Assembly (NCBI GenBank): GCA_030491005.1
Contig: JAKZMJ010000032.1
Location: 62,001 to 126,000 of the forward strand
From: Sulfurospirillum sp.
GTDB lineage: Bacteria > Campylobacterota > Campylobacteria > Campylobacterales > Arcobacteraceae
DNA: 64,000 nt
Reading direction: 5' to 3'
Shown here: piece after piece, positions 54,606 to 62,639 of the stretch
How positions within the stretch are numbered: position 1 is the first letter of the stretch
Layout of the letters: each line of letters starts with the position of its first letter
Translations under genes and position numbers: made by a program
The notes under the pieces: generated by a model
Seen by the model: the letters and a program-made list of their open reading frames with translations, nothing else
Told to the model about the DNA's origin: nothing
The model's database searches: none

Positions 54606-55577
54606 CTAAGCTACCTTTAGTAACACTTCTTTAGCATTATAACATTTATCATTAGCACAATTATAATATGCTTCATCTGGTGTTAAATAATCTATTGCAG
54701 AATGTAATCTCTCTTTATTGTAAATATTGATATATTCATCTATTCCTTTTCTTGCCTCCTTGATATCTTTATATGAAGATGGATATACATCTTCATATTT
54801 TAATGTTCTCCAAAATCTCTCAATAACAATATTGTCAATACTCCTACCTTTTGCATCCATAGATATAGATATATCATTATCTACTAATATTTTAATATGT
54901 TCATTTGCAGTGTATTGGCTACCTTGGTCTGTGTTTACTATTTCAGGTCTTGGATATAGAGATAATGCTTCATTTAATACACTAGTTGTCAAGGATACAT
55001 CCATTGAATTAGATAACTTCCATGATAATATCTTCTTAGTATTCCAATGTATAATAGCAGCCAAATAAACAAAGCCTTTCTCTAGTCGAATATAAGTTAT
55101 ATCTGTACTCCATACTTTATTTGGAGTATCTATGATTACTTGATTTTTATCATTTTTAAACTCTTTTAAAAGGTATGGGTATTTCTTATGTTCTTTATTA
55201 GCTAAAGTAGTTCTAAGCTTAGGATATAATGCTCTTATACCCATAAATTTCATAGCTGTTTTTATCAGTTTTCTACCAACATTTAAACCCAATCTAGCCA
55301 AGAGTTTAACTATCCTTCTAGTACCATAGTATGGGTGCTTAGTGTGTATTAAATCTATAGTATTTAAAAGCTTCATATCTTCATTAGAACTAAATGGTAT
55401 TACAGGTTCATAGTAATATGCTGTTTTAGATATATCTAATAATTTCAATTGCTTATTTAATGATAGTTTATGCTTGATATCAATCATCTCTTTTCTCTTA
55501 TTTAATGATACCAAGCTTACGAGCTTTCCCTCAAGAAAATCTTTCTCTAAAGTTAATTCACCAACTTTCTTTGCCAT
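54606..55577 (-). CDS. IS3-family transposase, catalytic part
   Basis: A 323-residue ORF with the rve integrase core. The DDE residues lie in VWSTDITYIRLE, VNTDQGSQYTAN and IERFWRTLKYED. A leucine-zipper-like helix and an HTH_21-like region with YYGTRRIVKLLARLG precede them. The reading frame is in fact open further upstream (to about 55709), covering LPKNLLNWKKQFLDN of the orfA part, so the original gene was longer or fused. Confidence 0.9.
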   Translation of the reverse strand: MAKKVGELTLEKDFLEGKLVSLVSLNKRKEMIDIKHKLSLNKQLKLLDISKTAYYYEPVIPFSSNEDMKLLNTIDLIHTKHPYYGTRRIVKLLARLGLNVGRKLIKTAMKFMGIRALYPKLRTTLANKEHKKYPYLLKEFKNDKNQVIIDTPNKVWSTDITYIRLEKGFVYLAAIIHWNTKKILSWKLSNSMDVSLTTSVLNEALSLYPRPEIVNTDQGSQYTANEHIKILVDNDISISMDAKGRSIDNIVIERFWRTLKYEDVYPSSYKDIKEARKGIDEYINIYNKERLHSAIDYLTPDEAYYNCANDKCYNAKEVLLKVA

Positions 55578-55855
55578 ATTATCTTTATCTTTTTGTAGTG
55601 TTTCAATTTCTATTTTATACTCTTTAACTAAAGCACTTTTATCAAATGCTAAACTTGCATTATCTAAAAACTGTTTCTTCCAATTTAATAAATTCTTTGG
55701 TAATACATTCGACAGTTTGCCTTGTGATATTAATCACAAGTTGTCCTTTACTCTTATTGTGTTGCTATCTCATTTAATGTCTTTGTTCCCTCTAAAACTT
55801 CTAAAACTAATTTTGCTTTAAAACTTGCTGTATATGTTGTTCTTTTTCTACTCAT
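55578..55855 (-). pseudogene. IS3-like orfA/N-terminal part, broken by a 45-base insert
   Basis: From ATG 55855 the frame reads MSRKRTTYTASFKAKLVLEV and goes on LEGTKTLNEIATQ, then stops at 55754. This is the start of the IS3 helix-turn-helix domain. After an inserted 45-base segment (55710-55754) the expected continuation NVLPKNLLNWKK appears in a frame that runs into the catalytic ORF. Removing the insert with one base correction restores a single long protein. The element cannot make a normal transposase from this copy. Confidence 0.8.
55710..55754. repeat. 45-base hairpin-forming insert inside the IS3-like orfA
   Basis: The insert contains CTTGTGAT and ATCACAAG around ATTA (55721-55740), with a further GACA/TGTC pair outside. 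No second copy is visible in the window. It looks like a miniature palindromic insertion. Confidence 0.55.
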
Positions 55856-55913
55856 GGTATATTATCCTCTTTTCTTATCTTTATATTGTATCTATTGGAA
55901 TAAAAATATTTTA

Positions 55914-56414
55914 TTAATTGGTTGTTTTATCTGGGGACATTATAATACTATGTATCCAAGGTTTTATATGACTAGCAATTAATAATCTTTTTTCATCAAT
56001 TTGTGTTATTGGACATTTCTTTAATGATTTTAATAAATCATTTCTAAAGCGACTTTGCCCAATTCTAATTTTTTGCTTTACAATCTTTTCAGTGATTTTA
56101 ATTTCTTTTTTCTCTTTAAAAACTATATTATCTTTTTTAACGGTAAAGAATCCTAAATCATACTCTTCAATATTTTCTAAAAATTCTGTTAATCCATACA
56201 CCCCTAATGCAATTCTTGTAAATCTATCATCTCTTTGAACTCTTTCTTGAATTGTATTATCAGGTGTTTTACCAGTTTTTTTTCTATACTTCTCAATATT
56301 TTCATAGATATATTTTAATGGAGCAAATCCACCATTTTCATTCATTACCATTTCAATTGCTTCTGAATATGTTAAATTTTCTTTATGCACAATATTTCTC
56401 CTTTGTATAATCAC
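55914..56414 (-). CDS. HARE-HTH/HNH restriction endonuclease, truncated by the IS
   Basis: A 166-residue ORF. Residues about 15-78 match the HARE-HTH (restriction-linked winged helix) layout: SEAIEMVMNENGGFAPLKYI, then TIQERVQRDDRFTRIALGVYGLTEF. The C-terminal part begins an HNH nuclease: RIGQSRFRNDLLKSLKKCPI and LLIASHIKPW, where the HIKPW His belongs to the active site. The remaining HNH ligands that should follow (NG-LL and a distal His) are missing, because the ORF stops at the IS edge. The gene overlaps the methyltransferase by 32 bases, so the two formed a restriction-modification pair. Nuclease activity is probably lost. Confidence 0.78.
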   Translation of the reverse strand: MIIQRRNIVHKENLTYSEAIEMVMNENGGFAPLKYIYENIEKYRKKTGKTPDNTIQERVQRDDRFTRIALGVYGLTEFLENIEEYDLGFFTVKKDNIVFKEKKEIKITEKIVKQKIRIGQSRFRNDLLKSLKKCPITQIDEKRLLIASHIKPWIHSIIMSPDKTTN

Positions 56415-57156
56415 TATTTAAAGCTCTATATCTCCAAATACCACCGACACCAAGTTTTCCACGATTTCCCTCAATATTTTTAATAATTGTACCTTTTAAT
56501 TTTACTTTAAAATTTCTTTTTATCATATCCATACAATAAAATCCAAGTGGTACTACTTCACTATTTTTATATACATCACCAATCACAATAGCAAAGTATC
56601 TGCCTTTTTCTAAGTGTTTTAATGTATTTTCACAAATAATTTTAAATTGTTTCACAAATTCATTTATATTGTCAATTTGCGATAAATCATATTTATTGTC
56701 GGTAAATTTTACTATGTCCATATAAGGTGGGTGGATAAGTACAAATTGTACATTTTTAGAGTTAAATTTTTTTTCTGCAAGCTCACAATTTTCATCTACT
56801 TGTAATTTATCTAATGAATTACAATTATTTATATAAAAATTATCTTCATAACTTCCATCATTCATACTCTCATTTACATAATCTAGCATTTCTGGATTTA
56901 TATCAAATCCTATATATTTACGATTTAATTTTTCACACTCAAAAAGTGTTGTCCCACTTCCCATAAATGGTTCTAGTATTATGTCATTTTCTTTTGTATA
57001 TCTTCTGATTAATTGCTTAGGAATTTGTGGTATAAAATTACCATGGTAAACATTTTTGTGTTTGCCACTCTTATCTCTTTGGTTTATTATCCAAAGAGAA
57101 TCTGTATTTATATCAAGTTCTTTCCAGTTTTGCATATCTAAATCATTATGTTTCAT
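56383..57156 (-). CDS. DNA methyltransferase (N4/N6 type) of a restriction-modification pair
   Basis: A 257-residue SAM-dependent enzyme. Motif I is LEPFMGSGTTLFECEKL (about residues 61-77) and the catalytic motif IV is LIHPPYMDIVKF (about residues 137-148), of the DPPY type with His in place of Asp/Ser. FDINPEML supports SAM binding. Order and size fit small exocyclic-amino methyltransferases that go with HNH nucleases. The endonuclease gene overlaps its 3' end. It appears intact and may still methylate, leaving an orphan enzyme. Confidence 0.82.
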   Translation of the reverse strand: MKHNDLDMQNWKELDINTDSLWIINQRDKSGKHKNVYHGNFIPQIPKQLIRRYTKENDIILEPFMGSGTTLFECEKLNRKYIGFDINPEMLDYVNESMNDGSYEDNFYINNCNSLDKLQVDENCELAEKKFNSKNVQFVLIHPPYMDIVKFTDNKYDLSQIDNINEFVKQFKIICENTLKHLEKGRYFAIVIGDVYKNSEVVPLGFYCMDMIKRNFKVKLKGTIIKNIEGNRGKLGVGGIWRYRALNSDYTKEKYCA

Positions 57157-57648
57157 ATGGATATTTTATCTAAAGAATTCCATGCTTACGATAAAGTAGA
57201 TAAAAAGATATCAATAAATTTAATGATAAATTTAATGATAAATTTAGAACAAGAAAAAGAGAAGAAGCTATACTTTTAAGTTATAAATTAAACTGTAAAT
57301 GAGATTATTAATATAGGGGATATAAAACATCAATCTTATGTGAAAAGTTTGCTTGTGGTAGAAAATGACAACTTAAAATAACCTTTTTTAGTTTATTGCC
57401 AAATAAAATGAATACTAATAAATAAAGTAAATATTGACAAAATATAGCATTCTTATAATAAATTTGTAAGAGGAAAAGATAAAAAATATGCTACCTTTTT
57501 ATTAGCAATACATTTTTTGCTCAAAATTTTACTAAGTGTATGACAATTAGCCTTTTATTCCAAACTTTCTAAATGCAAAGTGATAAGATAAATGTAGGAA
57601 TTATTAAGGATATTTAGATAAAATCTAAAAAAATCATAGGAAATTTTA
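57157..57648. other. gene-poor gap between the methyltransferase and ppaC
   Basis: Most of this 492-base stretch has no supportable gene. A 40-codon ORF from 57160 on the plus strand (beginning MDILSKEFHAYDKV) contains 12-base units repeated in tandem (57216-57227, 57228-57239, then a partial unit) and looks like a worn gene start. The rest is AT-rich with stops in all frames. The last 60 bases hold the ppaC promoter region and an AGGAAATTTTA ribosome site. Confidence 0.5.
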
Positions 57649-58569
57649 ATGGCAATTTATACATGTGGACATACAACTCCAGATTCAGACTCTATTTGTT
57701 CGGCTATCTCTTTAGCTTACTTATTAAATAAAATTGGACGTGAGGCAATACCAGCACGGCAGGGTGAACTTAATCCTGAGACATCTTTTATCTTAGAAAA
57801 ATTTGGTTTTAAAAAACCTTTATTAAAAACAAAATTTGCACAAGAAGAGTTGTTTATAACAGATTATTCTGATCTTGATTTAGCACCAAAAGATATCAAT
57901 GAAGCTATTGTTGTAGGAATTGTAGATCATCATAAATTGGGAGGAATTACAACATCAACTCCTTTAGAGTGTTGGATTAGACCAGTTGGCTGCACTAATA
58001 CTATTGTAAAAGAGATGTATGATTATCATAAAGTTGAAGTACCCAAGGATATTGCAGGTATTATGATGTGTGCTATTTTAAGCGATACGGTAATTTTTAA
58101 ATCACCTACTTGTACTGATATTGATATAAAAGTAGTAAGAGAATTATCACAAATTTGTGGTATTGAAGATTTTGGTGCCTTAGGAATGGAGATGTTTAAA
58201 GTAAAATCACAAGTGCAAGGTGTAAGTGCAAGAGAATTAATTTTAAGAGATTATAAACCTTTTGATATGTATGGAAAAAAGATTGGTATTGGACAACTTG
58301 AAGTTGTAGATTTGAGTATTTTTGATGATATTAAACAAGATTTACAAAATGACTTAAAAGCCCTTAGAGTTGAAAAAAATCTTCATACTGCTTGTTTATT
58401 ATTAACAGATATTATGAAAGAAGGGTCAGAAATATTAGTTTCGTCTGTTGATGAAAAAGTTTTTGAGAAAGCTTTTAATATAAAATTAGAAGATAATAAA
58501 GTTTGGTTAGATGGATGTCTATCAAGAAAAAAGCAAATTATTCCATTTTTAGAACCAGCATTTAAATAG
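57649..58569 (+). CDS. ppaC: manganese-dependent inorganic pyrophosphatase
   Basis: A 306-residue DHH-superfamily enzyme (family II) that hydrolyses pyrophosphate. The N-terminal metal site is GHTTPDSDS (His8, Asp12, Asp14), the hallmark is VDHHK (about residue 97), and the C-terminal DHHA2 domain ends with SRKKQIIPFLEPAF, the family's substrate-binding loop. It lies alone downstream of the accessory island. Confidence 0.94.
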   Translation: MAIYTCGHTTPDSDSICSAISLAYLLNKIGREAIPARQGELNPETSFILEKFGFKKPLLKTKFAQEELFITDYSDLDLAPKDINEAIVVGIVDHHKLGGITTSTPLECWIRPVGCTNTIVKEMYDYHKVEVPKDIAGIMMCAILSDTVIFKSPTCTDIDIKVVRELSQICGIEDFGALGMEMFKVKSQVQGVSARELILRDYKPFDMYGKKIGIGQLEVVDLSIFDDIKQDLQNDLKALRVEKNLHTACLLLTDIMKEGSEILVSSVDEKVFEKAFNIKLEDNKVWLDGCLSRKKQIIPFLEPAFK

Positions 58570-58597
58570 TATTTGATGTGTGAAGGGTACGAAAAAA

Positions 58598-58703
58598 GTA
58601 CTCTTCTTCAGATACCTAAACACATTACAAATTAAGGTGCCTTGCTATGTTCCCATCCTGGGGCATTGTCCTAAAACATAATTGTAAAGGTCTAAAGAAG
58701 AGC
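58598..58703 (-). ncRNA. ffs: signal recognition particle RNA (small bacterial type)
   Basis: The minus strand holds the conserved domain IV: CAGG, ATG, GGAA tetraloop, CAT, AGCA (58643-58660 on the plus strand), which is the CAGG/AGCA symmetric loop recognised by Ffh. Outer stems extend it: GCTCTTCTTTAGA at the 5' end pairs with TCTGAAGAAGAGT at the 3' end. A run of T follows (reading TACTTTTTT), giving termination. Size is about 106 bases, like the 4.5S RNA. No Alu domain is present. It converges with ppaC and follows rpsU on the minus strand. Confidence 0.88.
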
Positions 58704-58746
58704 ATAAAATATACTATATATTAAATATACTTTATGCTCTTCTTTA
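58693..58746. repeat. long inverted repeat at the 5' end of ffs
   Basis: Arms 58693-58713 and 58726-58746 pair at 20 of 21 positions with a 12-base loop. The left arm contains the first 11 bases of the SRP RNA (minus strand), so the sequence just upstream is an inverted copy of that RNA's 5' end. Confidence 0.85.
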
Positions 58747-58751
58747 AAGTT

Positions 58752-58786
58752 TAAGAACTGTAAATATAATAAATTTACAGTTCTTA
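58752..58786 (-). terminator. terminator of rpsU
   Basis: TAAGAACTGTAAAT and ATTTACAGTTCTTA are perfect 14-base arms around ATAATAA, 8 bases beyond the rpsU stop on the minus strand. Confidence 0.75.
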
Positions 58787-58793
58787 ATGACTC

Positions 58794-59006
58794 TTATAAT
58801 CGAGATTCGTATCTTCTTAGCATATACAATCTTTTTAACATTTTTTTTCTTGCATTGATTTTTTGTTTTTTTCTAATCTCTGTCATTGGCTCAAAAAATC
58901 GTCTAGCTCTAGTTTCTGTTACAATTAGATTTCTATCACATTGCTTCTTAAACCTTCTATATGCTTCGTCAAAAGATTCACTATCTTTAACTTTAATGCC
59001 TGGCAC
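58794..59006 (-). CDS. rpsU: 30S ribosomal protein S21
   Basis: A 70-residue basic protein that begins [20 protein letters not shown] and ends [14 protein letters not shown], as in Helicobacter S21. The GTG at 59006 is chosen although an in-frame GTG lies 9 bases upstream (59015), because the family N-terminus is MPGI. A perfect hairpin terminator follows. It precedes ffs on the same strand. Confidence 0.95.
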   Translation of the reverse strand: MPGIKVKDSESFDEAYRRFKKQCDRNLIVTETRARRFFEPMTEIRKKQKINARKKMLKRLYMLRRYESRL

Positions 59007-59118
59007 TAAAATCACCCACTTTCTTTTTAAATTTCAAAGATTATACTTGAATTATTCTTAATTAACATTTAAATAATTTTTAGATAAAATAATGTAAATA
59101 AATTGAACGAGGAATATT

Positions 59119-59595
59119 TTGAATTTAACGCATTTAGATGAAAATAATAGACCAAAGATGGTTGATGTATCTATCAAAGAGAATACTCAAAGAATAGCAC
59201 TAGCAAGTGGTCAAATCTCTATGAATGAAGAAGCATATTTGGCTATTATTTCTAATAAGGCTAAAAAAGGCCCAGTTTTACAAACAGCAGTTATAGCTGC
59301 GATTATGGCTGCAAAAAAAACATCTGATATTATTCCTATGTGTCATCCTTTATTACTTAGTTCAATAAATTGTGATATCGAAGAATTAGCACAATTACCT
59401 GGATTTAAATTAAGTGTAAGTGTAAAGCTAAACGGAAAAACAGGTGTAGAAATGGAAGCATTAACAGCTGTATCTGTAGGATTATTGACAATTTATGATA
59501 TGATAAAAGCAATTGATAAATCAATGATAATATCTAATATTAATTTAGAGAAAAAAGTAGGCGGTAAAAGTGGCAATTATGAGAGGTGTACATAA
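59119..59595 (+). CDS. moaC: cyclic pyranopterin monophosphate synthase MoaC
   Basis: A 158-residue enzyme of molybdenum cofactor synthesis; with MoaA it turns GTP into cyclic pyranopterin monophosphate. [29 protein letters not shown] and [19 protein letters not shown] are family marks. IDKSM is close to the usual VDKDM, with Ser for Asp. Start is TTG at 59119 after GAGGAA. Molybdo-enzymes are common in this phylum's respiration. Confidence 0.93.
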   Translation: MNLTHLDENNRPKMVDVSIKENTQRIALASGQISMNEEAYLAIISNKAKKGPVLQTAVIAAIMAAKKTSDIIPMCHPLLLSSINCDIEELAQLPGFKLSVSVKLNGKTGVEMEALTAVSVGLLTIYDMIKAIDKSMIISNINLEKKVGGKSGNYERCT

Positions 59596-59600
59596 CAAGC

Positions 59601-59873
59601 ATGTATAATATAAGTGACATAAGTAAAGAAAAATTAAACTTAACATATCCTTGTTTGTGGACATATAAGCTAATTGTAAATGATGATAATGATATTAATA
59701 CGAAAATTGATAAAATTATAAACAATATAAAGCATAAACTTATTTTATCTAAAACAAGTAAAAAGGGTAATTATAAAAGTTATTCTTTAAGTATGGAAGT
59801 AAATAGTGATACTCAAAGAGTAAATTTTTATACCATTTTAAGTGATGAAACTTATATTAAGATGGTACTTTGA
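59601..59873 (+). CDS. DUF493 (YbeD-like) protein
   Basis: A 90-residue protein with the YPCLWTYKLIV and YKSYSLSMEVNSDTQRV layout of the DUF493 family, a small ferredoxin-like fold (YbeD/HP0495), function not settled. The ATG at 59601 is preferred. A GTG at 59586, which overlaps the moaC stop, would add five residues but lacks a proper ribosome site. It follows moaC closely. Confidence 0.78.
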   Translation: MYNISDISKEKLNLTYPCLWTYKLIVNDDNDINTKIDKIINNIKHKLILSKTSKKGNYKSYSLSMEVNSDTQRVNFYTILSDETYIKMVL

Positions 59874-59885
59874 AAGAATTTAATT

Positions 59886-60686
59886 ATGAATAGACGAATA
59901 TTTTTAAAAAATTTTGCTAAAAGTATAGCTTTTACTCCTTTTTTCTTAAAAGATTTGTATGCAAATAATTTAGAAAAACATCACTTTAATGATATTGATA
60001 AAAACCTTAATCCAGTAGCTGATGTTTATTTAGATAATAAGTACAAATATGAACTATTAAGTGTTAGAAATAAATTAAAATTAATTCAAAGACATATAGG
60101 TTATGGAAATTTTAATTTAATTAGTTTTGATCGTATGCTAAAAGTAGCAAGATATGCTTCAAAAATCCAAAGATTTACTAAAAAAGAATTAGAATTTTTA
60201 GAATCAATTTTTTATTATAACCCATCTTCTCATGGTTTTTTTGGAAATAAAATCAGTTCTAATATTACTGATATAATAAAATCAAGAGAAGTTGTAAAAA
60301 TACCTAGAACGGGTCATTATTTATTTAAAGGTCAGCCTGAAAAAACTTATTATGAAATGAAAAAAGATATTGGAAATACTATAATTCTCACATCAGGAGT
60401 AAGGTCAATTGTAAAGCAAACTAAACTTTTTCTTGATAAAGTAAATAGAACAAAAGGAAATTTATCAATAGCATCTCGTTCTCTAGCTCCTCCAGCATTT
60501 ACATATCATAGTATTGGTGATTTTGATGTTGGTAAGAAAGGTTATGGTTATGCAAATTTCACAGAAAGATTTGCATTAACGCAAGAGTTTTTAGAAATGA
60601 AAAAATTAAGATACATAGAAATGAGATATACAGTTAATAATAAGGATGGAGTAAGATATGAACCTTGGCATATTAAAGTTATTTAA
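59886..60686 (+). CDS. M15-type (VanY-like) peptidoglycan carboxypeptidase with Tat-like signal
   Basis: A 266-residue protein. The N-terminus MNRRIFLKNFAKSIAFTPFF has a twin-arginine-type signal (RRIFLK). The C-terminal half has the M15B zinc-site order: YHSIGDFDVGKKGYG (His, Asp) and then YEPWHIKVI at the end (His). Such enzymes cut peptidoglycan stem peptides (D-Ala-D-Ala or L-D). The last 29 bases overlap the start of the Csd4-like gene, which suggests coupled synthesis of two wall hydrolases. Confidence 0.75.
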   Translation: MNRRIFLKNFAKSIAFTPFFLKDLYANNLEKHHFNDIDKNLNPVADVYLDNKYKYELLSVRNKLKLIQRHIGYGNFNLISFDRMLKVARYASKIQRFTKKELEFLESIFYYNPSSHGFFGNKISSNITDIIKSREVVKIPRTGHYLFKGQPEKTYYEMKKDIGNTIILTSGVRSIVKQTKLFLDKVNRTKGNLSIASRSLAPPAFTYHSIGDFDVGKKGYGYANFTERFALTQEFLEMKKLRYIEMRYTVNNKDGVRYEPWHIKVI

Positions 60687-62064
60687 AATATCATTAATAT
60701 TTGCATTGGTGCAAGTTTTAAGTGCGTCAGTACAAAGTTTTGACTTTGATTTAATTAAGAAAGGTAAGACAAGTGAAATTAATAATACCTTATTAATAAT
60801 AGGAGGTATTCAAGGTGATGAACCAGGAGGCTTTACAGCAGCTGCATTATTGTCTACTCATTATGAAATAACAAAAGGTTCTGTTTGGGTTGTTCCAAAT
60901 TTAAATTTTTATTCAATAATCAAAAAATCAAGAGGTCCTTTTGGAGATATGAATAGAAAATTTGCGAAACTAGATCGTAAAGATCCTGATTATAACTCAA
61001 TTCAAAGAATTAAAAACTATATAAAAGCACCTGAGGTAAAAATAGTATTAAACTTACATGACGGAAGTGGTTTTTATAGAAAAAAGTATATAGACAATAT
61101 GCACTCTCCTTATAGATGGGGACAAAGTTCAATCATTGACCAAGAAAAATTAAATGTAGATAAATATGGAAATTTATTAGAAATATCTAATTTAGTTTGT
61201 AATCATGTTAATAAATTTTTAATCAAAAAAAGAGATAGATATAGTGTAAAAAATACTCATACAAAACGCGGTAATGCAGAGATGGAAAAAACTTTGACTT
61301 ATTTTGCAATTAATAATGGCAAAGCTGCCTTTGGAAATGAAGCTAGTAAAACTTTGCCTTTAAATGAAAGAACTTATTACCATTTATTAGCACTTGAAAA
61401 ATATATGAATTTAATGGGAATAGAATATAAAAGAAATTTTGAATTAACACCAAAAGCTATAAAGCACTTGATAACTAACGATATTTATATTAGCTTTAAT
61501 GATGGTAATATAAGACTTCCTTTAGCAAAAATAAGAAAACTATTAAGGTATTTTCCAATTAAAAAAGATGGTACTTTGGAGTTTATACCATCAAATCCTT
61601 TAATGACTATTATTAAAAATAAGAATGTGTATACTATTCATTATGGAAATAATAAACTAGCAAGTTTATCTCCTGATTATTTAGATATGTATGAATTTAA
61701 ACAAAATATTCAAATTAAAGTTGATGGAGTATTAAAAGATTTTAAACTTGGCTCCATTGTTGATGTTTCTAAAAATTTTATGATATCTCCTATAAAGAAT
61801 TTAAGAATTAATGTTATTGGTTATGTAAATAAAAAACACAAAAATGAATCAGGTTTATCGATAACAAAAAAAGAAATTATAAAAAGATATTCAATTGATA
61901 AAAATGGAAAAATTTTTAGAGTTGAATTTTATAAAAAGAAAAAATTTGTAGGAATGCTTCTGATAAATTTTTCTACTAAGTTAAGAATCAAAAAGAATAA
62001 TTTTGTTAATACTCAAGTTAAAAAGATCGTTAAAGAAAATTTTATTTATAGGGATGAAGTATAA
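60658..62064 (+). CDS. Csd4/Pgp1-like DL-carboxypeptidase (cell shape)
   Basis: A 468-residue M14-like protein with a signal peptide (about 1-23). GGIQGDEPGG (about residues 49-58) gives Gln and Glu as zinc ligands and LNLHDGSGFY gives the His; Gln as ligand is the peculiarity described for Helicobacter Csd4. Two C-terminal beta domains follow, as in that enzyme. Csd4/Pgp1 trims tripeptides of peptidoglycan to dipeptides, and its loss makes helical cells straight. The start at 60658 lies inside the preceding peptidase gene. Confidence 0.85.
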   Translation: MNLGILKLFKISLIFALVQVLSASVQSFDFDLIKKGKTSEINNTLLIIGGIQGDEPGGFTAAALLSTHYEITKGSVWVVPNLNFYSIIKKSRGPFGDMNRKFAKLDRKDPDYNSIQRIKNYIKAPEVKIVLNLHDGSGFYRKKYIDNMHSPYRWGQSSIIDQEKLNVDKYGNLLEISNLVCNHVNKFLIKKRDRYSVKNTHTKRGNAEMEKTLTYFAINNGKAAFGNEASKTLPLNERTYYHLLALEKYMNLMGIEYKRNFELTPKAIKHLITNDIYISFNDGNIRLPLAKIRKLLRYFPIKKDGTLEFIPSNPLMTIIKNKNVYTIHYGNNKLASLSPDYLDMYEFKQNIQIKVDGVLKDFKLGSIVDVSKNFMISPIKNLRINVIGYVNKKHKNESGLSITKKEIIKRYSIDKNGKIFRVEFYKKKKFVGMLLINFSTKLRIKKNNFVNTQVKKIVKENFIYRDEV

Positions 62065-62078
62065 TATATAAGATGATA

Positions 62079-62119
62079 TTAGGGTAGTTTTAAATGTGAT
62101 ATATTTAAAACTATCCTAA
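62079..62119. terminator. bidirectional terminator between the shape gene and the cyclophilin
   Basis: Arms 62079-62095 and 62103-62119 (TTAGGGTAGTTTTAAAT and ATTTAAAACTATCCTAA) pair at 16 of 17 positions, plus one G-T, around a 7-base loop. It serves two converging genes. Confidence 0.72.
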
Positions 62120-62123
62120 GATA

Positions 62124-62624
62124 TTATTTCTTATTTTGCATTATTTTGATTGAGACTATAGTATCTTTTTGATTAATTTGATCTAATACTTTAAAACTTT
62201 CTTCATCTTCACTTTCAATTTCACCAAATACAGTATGCCCACCGTCTAAATGAGGACAAGCAACGAAACATATAAAAAATTGAGAACCACCAGTATTTAA
62301 ACCAGCATGAGCCATAGATAAGCTTCCTTTATTATGTACTTGTTTTGAAGCTGATGTTTCACATTTAATGTTCCATGAAGGTCCTCCTCCACCAGTGCCA
62401 TCAGGACAACCACCTTGAGCCATAAAATTAGGAATAACTCTATGAAATGTTAAATTATCATAAAACCCATCATTTGCTAAACAGGCAAAATTTGCTACAG
62501 TATTTGGTGTTTCTTGATGAAATAATTTAATCCATATATCACCTTGATTAGATGTAATTTTTGCATAAGCAAATTTTTCTAATTCTTCTTTTGTGTACTT
62601 ATATACTTTTAATTCTTCTGACAT
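62124..62624 (-). CDS. peptidyl-prolyl isomerase, cyclophilin type
   Basis: A 166-residue cytosolic (no signal) cyclophilin. [42 protein letters not shown] and FGEI are family motifs; Arg in FHRV and Phe in QFFI are the catalytic-site residues. It speeds proline cis-trans folding. It lies just downstream of ftsI on the same strand (15 bases). Confidence 0.93.
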   Translation of the reverse strand: MSEELKVYKYTKEELEKFAYAKITSNQGDIWIKLFHQETPNTVANFACLANDGFYDNLTFHRVIPNFMAQGGCPDGTGGGGPSWNIKCETSASKQVHNKGSLSMAHAGLNTGGSQFFICFVACPHLDGGHTVFGEIESEDEESFKVLDQINQKDTIVSIKIMQNKK

Positions 62625-62639
62625 TTATATCCTTATAAT

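Larger units (their letters stand above)
54581..55916 (-). mobile_element. IS3-like insertion sequence, orfA damaged
   Basis: About 1,336 bases. The two ends share imperfect inverted repeats: TATTTATATTCCAA (54588-54601) on the left and TATTTTTATTCCAA (reverse complement of 55895-55908) on the right. Exact ends are not certain. The left neighbour is the methylase fragment with the 26-base repeat, and the right neighbour is the truncated endonuclease. No shared target repeat is seen between the flanks, as expected if a deletion occurred next to the element. Confidence 0.75.

Noticed and set aside
55474-55821. A 115-codon plus-strand ORF within the IS3-like element
   Set aside because: It is the shadow of the transposase frame on the other strand.
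57216-57246. A tandem 12-base repeat that looked like a possible CRISPR or iteron array
   Set aside because: There are only two and a half units without spacers, inside a worn ORF; no cas or replication gene is near. No CRISPR array is seen in the window.
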